A stretch of 15,315 bases of DNA from JAAXZI01 sp045863575 (GTDB lineage: Bacteria; Planctomycetota; Phycisphaerae; UBA1845; PWPN01), in assembly GCA_045863575.1 (NCBI GenBank), contig BTUC01000157.1, positions 1 to 15,315 on the forward strand, read 5' to 3'. The position numbers were made by a program, and so were the translations under genes. The notes beneath the pieces were generated by a model that did no database searches, was not told the DNA's origin, and was given only the letters and a program-made list of their open reading frames with translations. The first letter of the stretch is position 1. Every line of letters begins with the position of its first letter. Of the stretch, positions 13,212 through 15,315 are shown piece by piece.

Positions 13212-13348
13212 GGCTTTCTCCGATCTAACGGTGGTGCCCCTACTCTATACCAGGTCTTTGACCGAGAAAAGGTTGTGACTCAGCCACTGGACTTCCGGCT
13301 GGTTTTCTCATAATGTGGCGGTTTGAGTTCGGTACCGGAACATCCCTG
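13212..13348. promoter_or_regulatory. Divergent region between glycoside hydrolase and nrfHA
   Basis: The two genes diverge here. On the plus strand CATAAT (13309-13314) is a fair -10 element and would start transcription near 13321, favouring ATG 13349 over ATG 13313 as the nrfH start. On the minus strand TATAGA near 13244-13249 is a possible -10 for the hydrolase. I see no convincing FNR dyad (TTGAT-N4-ATCAA). Confidence 0.3.
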
Positions 13349-13804
13349 ATGAACAGACGCTGGACCATTGCGGGAATCATCTTCGGTCTTCTCATCGGCG
13401 CGGCCATCGGGCTGGGAGGGTATACTTTTATTTACGCCGAGGGGGCCTCCTATCTGACCAACGACCCGGCCGCGTGTGCCAACTGCCACGTGATGCAAGA
13501 TCAGTACGACGCCTGGCGCAAGTCGAGCCATCACGCGGTGGCGACGTGCAACGACTGTCACGCGCCGCACGATCTGATCGGCAAGTACCTGACCAAGGCC
13601 AGCAACGGCTTCAATCACTCCCTGGCGTTCACTACCGGCCGTTTTCACGAACCGATTCAGATCACGCCGCGCAACCACGAGATAACTGAGGCGGCTTGCC
13701 GTCACTGCCACCAGAGCATCGTGGCCCAGATCGACGCCGCGCATACCGGAACGGAACGGCTCTCGTGCGTCAGGTGCCACGAGTCGGTGGGGCACCTGCA
13801 TTAA
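13349..13804 (+). CDS. nrfH: NrfH, membrane-bound tetraheme quinol dehydrogenase of nitrite reductase
   Basis: 151 residues from ATG 13349; ATG 13313 in the same frame would add 12 residues before the basic N-terminus, but both starts have weak ribosome binding sites. Residues 6-29 form a single membrane anchor, after which the protein is periplasmic. Four CxxCH heme sites are present (His 47, 71, 121 and 144). The first is CANCHVM, with Met 49 in the CxxCHxM spacing used as the unusual heme ligand in NrfH. Length and layout match the NapC/NirT/NrfH family short form. It oxidises menaquinol and passes electrons to NrfA, encoded 27 bp downstream in the same operon. Confidence 0.92.
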   Translation: MNRRWTIAGIIFGLLIGAAIGLGGYTFIYAEGASYLTNDPAACANCHVMQDQYDAWRKSSHHAVATCNDCHAPHDLIGKYLTKASNGFNHSLAFTTGRFHEPIQITPRNHEITEAACRHCHQSIVAQIDAAHTGTERLSCVRCHESVGHLH

Positions 13805-13831
13805 TGAAGGATGTATGACCAGGAGAGGCTC

Positions 13832-15315
13832 ATGGGCGCACAGCCTGATGGACACAACCCACACGCGACTCCCGCAACGGACCCGAAAATCCGCCGGCGC
13901 TTCGTGACCGCCATTCTGGTCACCGCCATTGTGGCCGTGGCGCTCACCTTCGGGGTCACTGCGCTGCTGGTGAACATCTTCGAGCACAAACAGGAGGCGC
14001 GGAATCCGTTCTTCCGGGTCGTGGAGATCGACGACAACACGGTCGACCCGGGCGTCTGGGGCAAGAACTTCCCGCTGCAGTACGACGGCTATAAGCGCAC
14101 GGTGGATATGGTCCGCACCCAGTACGGCGGCAGCGAGGCCCTGCCGCGGACGCCGACCAACGCGGATCCGCGCACCGTGGTGGCCCAGTCACGGCTCGAG
14201 GAGGATCCGCGCCTGAAGATCATGTGGGCCGGATATGCGTTCGCCGAAGATTTCCGCGAAGAGCGCGGCCACGCGTACATGCTCGAGGATCAGCTCTTCA
14301 CCCAGCGTCAGATCGTGGCCAAGCAACCGGGCACCTGTATTCATTGCCACGCATCCACATACGTGCCCTATAAGCTGGCCGGGGGCGGCGATATCGTGAA
14401 AGGCTTCGAGCACTTCAACCAGATGCCGTTTGGCGAGGCCAAGAAGGCCATGGAGGCGGTCCTGGCCAAGGAGGGGCAGCAGCTCCACCCGGTGGCCTGC
14501 ATCGACTGCCACGACCCTCAGACCATGGCCCTGCGAGTGACCCGGCCGGGCTTCCTGGAGGGCATCCGGGTCTTGAAAGCATCTCAGGGGGTCCAGGATT
14601 ACGACGTGAACACGATGGCCACGCGTCAGGAGATGCGCACGTTCGTCTGCGGCCAGTGCCACGTGGAGTACTACTTCCGCGGGAAGGAGAAGCGCCTGAC
14701 CTATCCCTGGCACAACGGGATCAAGGGGGATGAAATCCTGGCATACTACGACGAAGTCGAGGGGACTGATGGGCAGCCCTTTGCGGACTGGACGCACGCC
14801 CTGACCGGCGCCCGCGTGCTCAAGGCGCAGCACCCGGAGTTCGAGCTGTGGAGCCAGGGCATCCACGCGCGGGCCGGCGTGGCCTGCGCCGACTGCCACA
14901 TGCCCTACGAGCGCGTGGGAGCCATGAAGGTGAGCAATCACCACGTCCGCAGCCCACTGTTGAACATTGCCAATGCGTGCCAGACGTGCCATCGGGTCAG
15001 CGAGCAGGAACTGCTGCACCGGGCCAACACGATCCAGTTCCGCAATTTCGAGCTGCGCAACCTGGCCATGGACGCCCTGGTCCAGTTGATCAAGGACGTG
15101 CAGGCGGCCCGCGACGCCGGCGCAACCGACGAGCAGTTGCGGGCCGCGCGCGATTTCCAGCGGCGGGCCCAGTTCCTGCTGGATTTCGTCGAGGCGGAAA
15201 ACTCCTCCGGCTTCCACGCGGACCAGGAGTCCGCGCGCCTGCTGGGCAAGTCCATGGATTTCTCACGCCAGGGGCAAGTGAGCCTGCGCGGGTTGCCGCC
15301 AGCCGCGGTTCCAAC
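13832..15315 (+). CDS. nrfA: NrfA, ammonia-forming cytochrome c nitrite reductase, 3'-partial
   Basis: 494 residues are visible and the frame is still open at the right edge. ATG 13832 has GGAG (13822-13825) 6 bases upstream. Residues about 22-48 are hydrophobic, a signal anchor or uncleaved signal. Five heme sites follow: CIHCH (169-173), CIDCH (223-227), CGQCH (273-277), CADCH (352-356) and CQTCH (383-387). WAGYAFAEDFREERGHAYMLED matches the segment with the catalytic Arg, CGQCHVEYYF holds the active-site Tyr, LKAQHPE the calcium-binding Lys/Gln region, and WSQGIHARAGVACADCHMP the active-site His. The enzyme reduces nitrite to ammonium with six electrons. The first heme is CxxCH, not the usual CxxCK, so the proximal ligand is probably His instead of Lys. 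Confidence 0.92.
   Translation, partial: MGAQPDGHNPHATPATDPKIRRRFVTAILVTAIVAVALTFGVTALLVNIFEHKQEARNPFFRVVEIDDNTVDPGVWGKNFPLQYDGYKRTVDMVRTQYGGSEALPRTPTNADPRTVVAQSRLEEDPRLKIMWAGYAFAEDFREERGHAYMLEDQLFTQRQIVAKQPGTCIHCHASTYVPYKLAGGGDIVKGFEHFNQMPFGEAKKAMEAVLAKEGQQLHPVACIDCHDPQTMALRVTRPGFLEGIRVLKASQGVQDYDVNTMATRQEMRTFVCGQCHVEYYFRGKEKRLTYPWHNGIKGDEILAYYDEVEGTDGQPFADWTHALTGARVLKAQHPEFELWSQGIHARAGVACADCHMPYERVGAMKVSNHHVRSPLLNIANACQTCHRVSEQELLHRANTIQFRNFELRNLAMDALVQLIKDVQAARDAGATDEQLRAARDFQRRAQFLLDFVEAENSSGFHADQESARLLGKSMDFSRQGQVSLRGLPPAAVP

Noticed and set aside
13255..13280. FNR/CRP-type dyad upstream of nrfH
   Set aside because: TTGACC occurs, but the matching right half-site is missing.
14189..15217. 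A 342-codon open frame on the minus strand
   Set aside because: It is antisense to nrfA, whose heme motifs and family signatures are unmistakable. Long antisense frames are expected in high-GC coding DNA.
1..15315. CRISPR array, insertion sequence or rRNA
   Set aside because: No regularly spaced 25-40 bp repeats, no DDE or HUH transposase and no rRNA segments were seen. The loader ATPase resembles IstB but has no IstA partner.

Overview
The window reads as the junction between a chromosomal region of a high-GC, Gram-negative bacterium, most likely a planctomycete (Phycisphaerae-like), and an integrated mobile element. The lineage call is inference. It rests on two small protein families in the element that I associate with planctomycete genomes (genes at 1329-1781 and 2107-2769), on a secreted protein with a C-terminal sorting-like anchor, and on an NrfHA respiratory nitrite reductase in a high-GC genome.

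Left part (1 to about 6667): an integrative element that continues off the left edge. The first four genes (1-1781) are tightly packed, three of them joined by a 1-nt gap or a GTGA stop/start overlap. They encode a partial helical protein, a membrane-anchored protein with five 23-residue beta repeats, an unknown helical protein and a DUF5681-like protein. A regulatory gap with a perfect 10-bp hairpin precedes a helix-turn-helix protein (2107-2769). A second gap carries GATCTC and GTTCAC repeats. It leads into a compact run of small DNA-binding protein, phage-type replication initiator, DnaC-like helicase loader, excisionase-like protein and tyrosine integrase (3067-6559). The initiator gene holds a dense cluster of tandem repeats, a palindrome and a less GC-rich stretch in its linker. 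This resembles the lambda ori inside the O gene and is the most interesting structure in the window. The integrase ends about 110 bp from the 3' end of a minus-strand tRNA-Leu(UAG), the classic layout for tRNA-targeted integration. The other att copy must lie left of the window.

Right part (6667 to 15315): resident chromosome. It holds tRNA-Leu(UAG), an OmpR-family response regulator with no partner kinase in view, a divergent MMPL/RND-type exporter, a secreted protein with a C-terminal membrane anchor, a REP-like hairpin between convergent genes, a secreted GH-A clan glycoside hydrolase, and nrfH-nrfA. nrfA runs off the right edge.

Functionally, the left genes replicate, excise and integrate the element and carry unknown cargo. 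On the right, NrfH takes electrons from the quinol pool and passes them to NrfA, which reduces nitrite to ammonium in the periplasm. This NrfA has CxxCH at the position where the catalytic heme usually has CxxCK.
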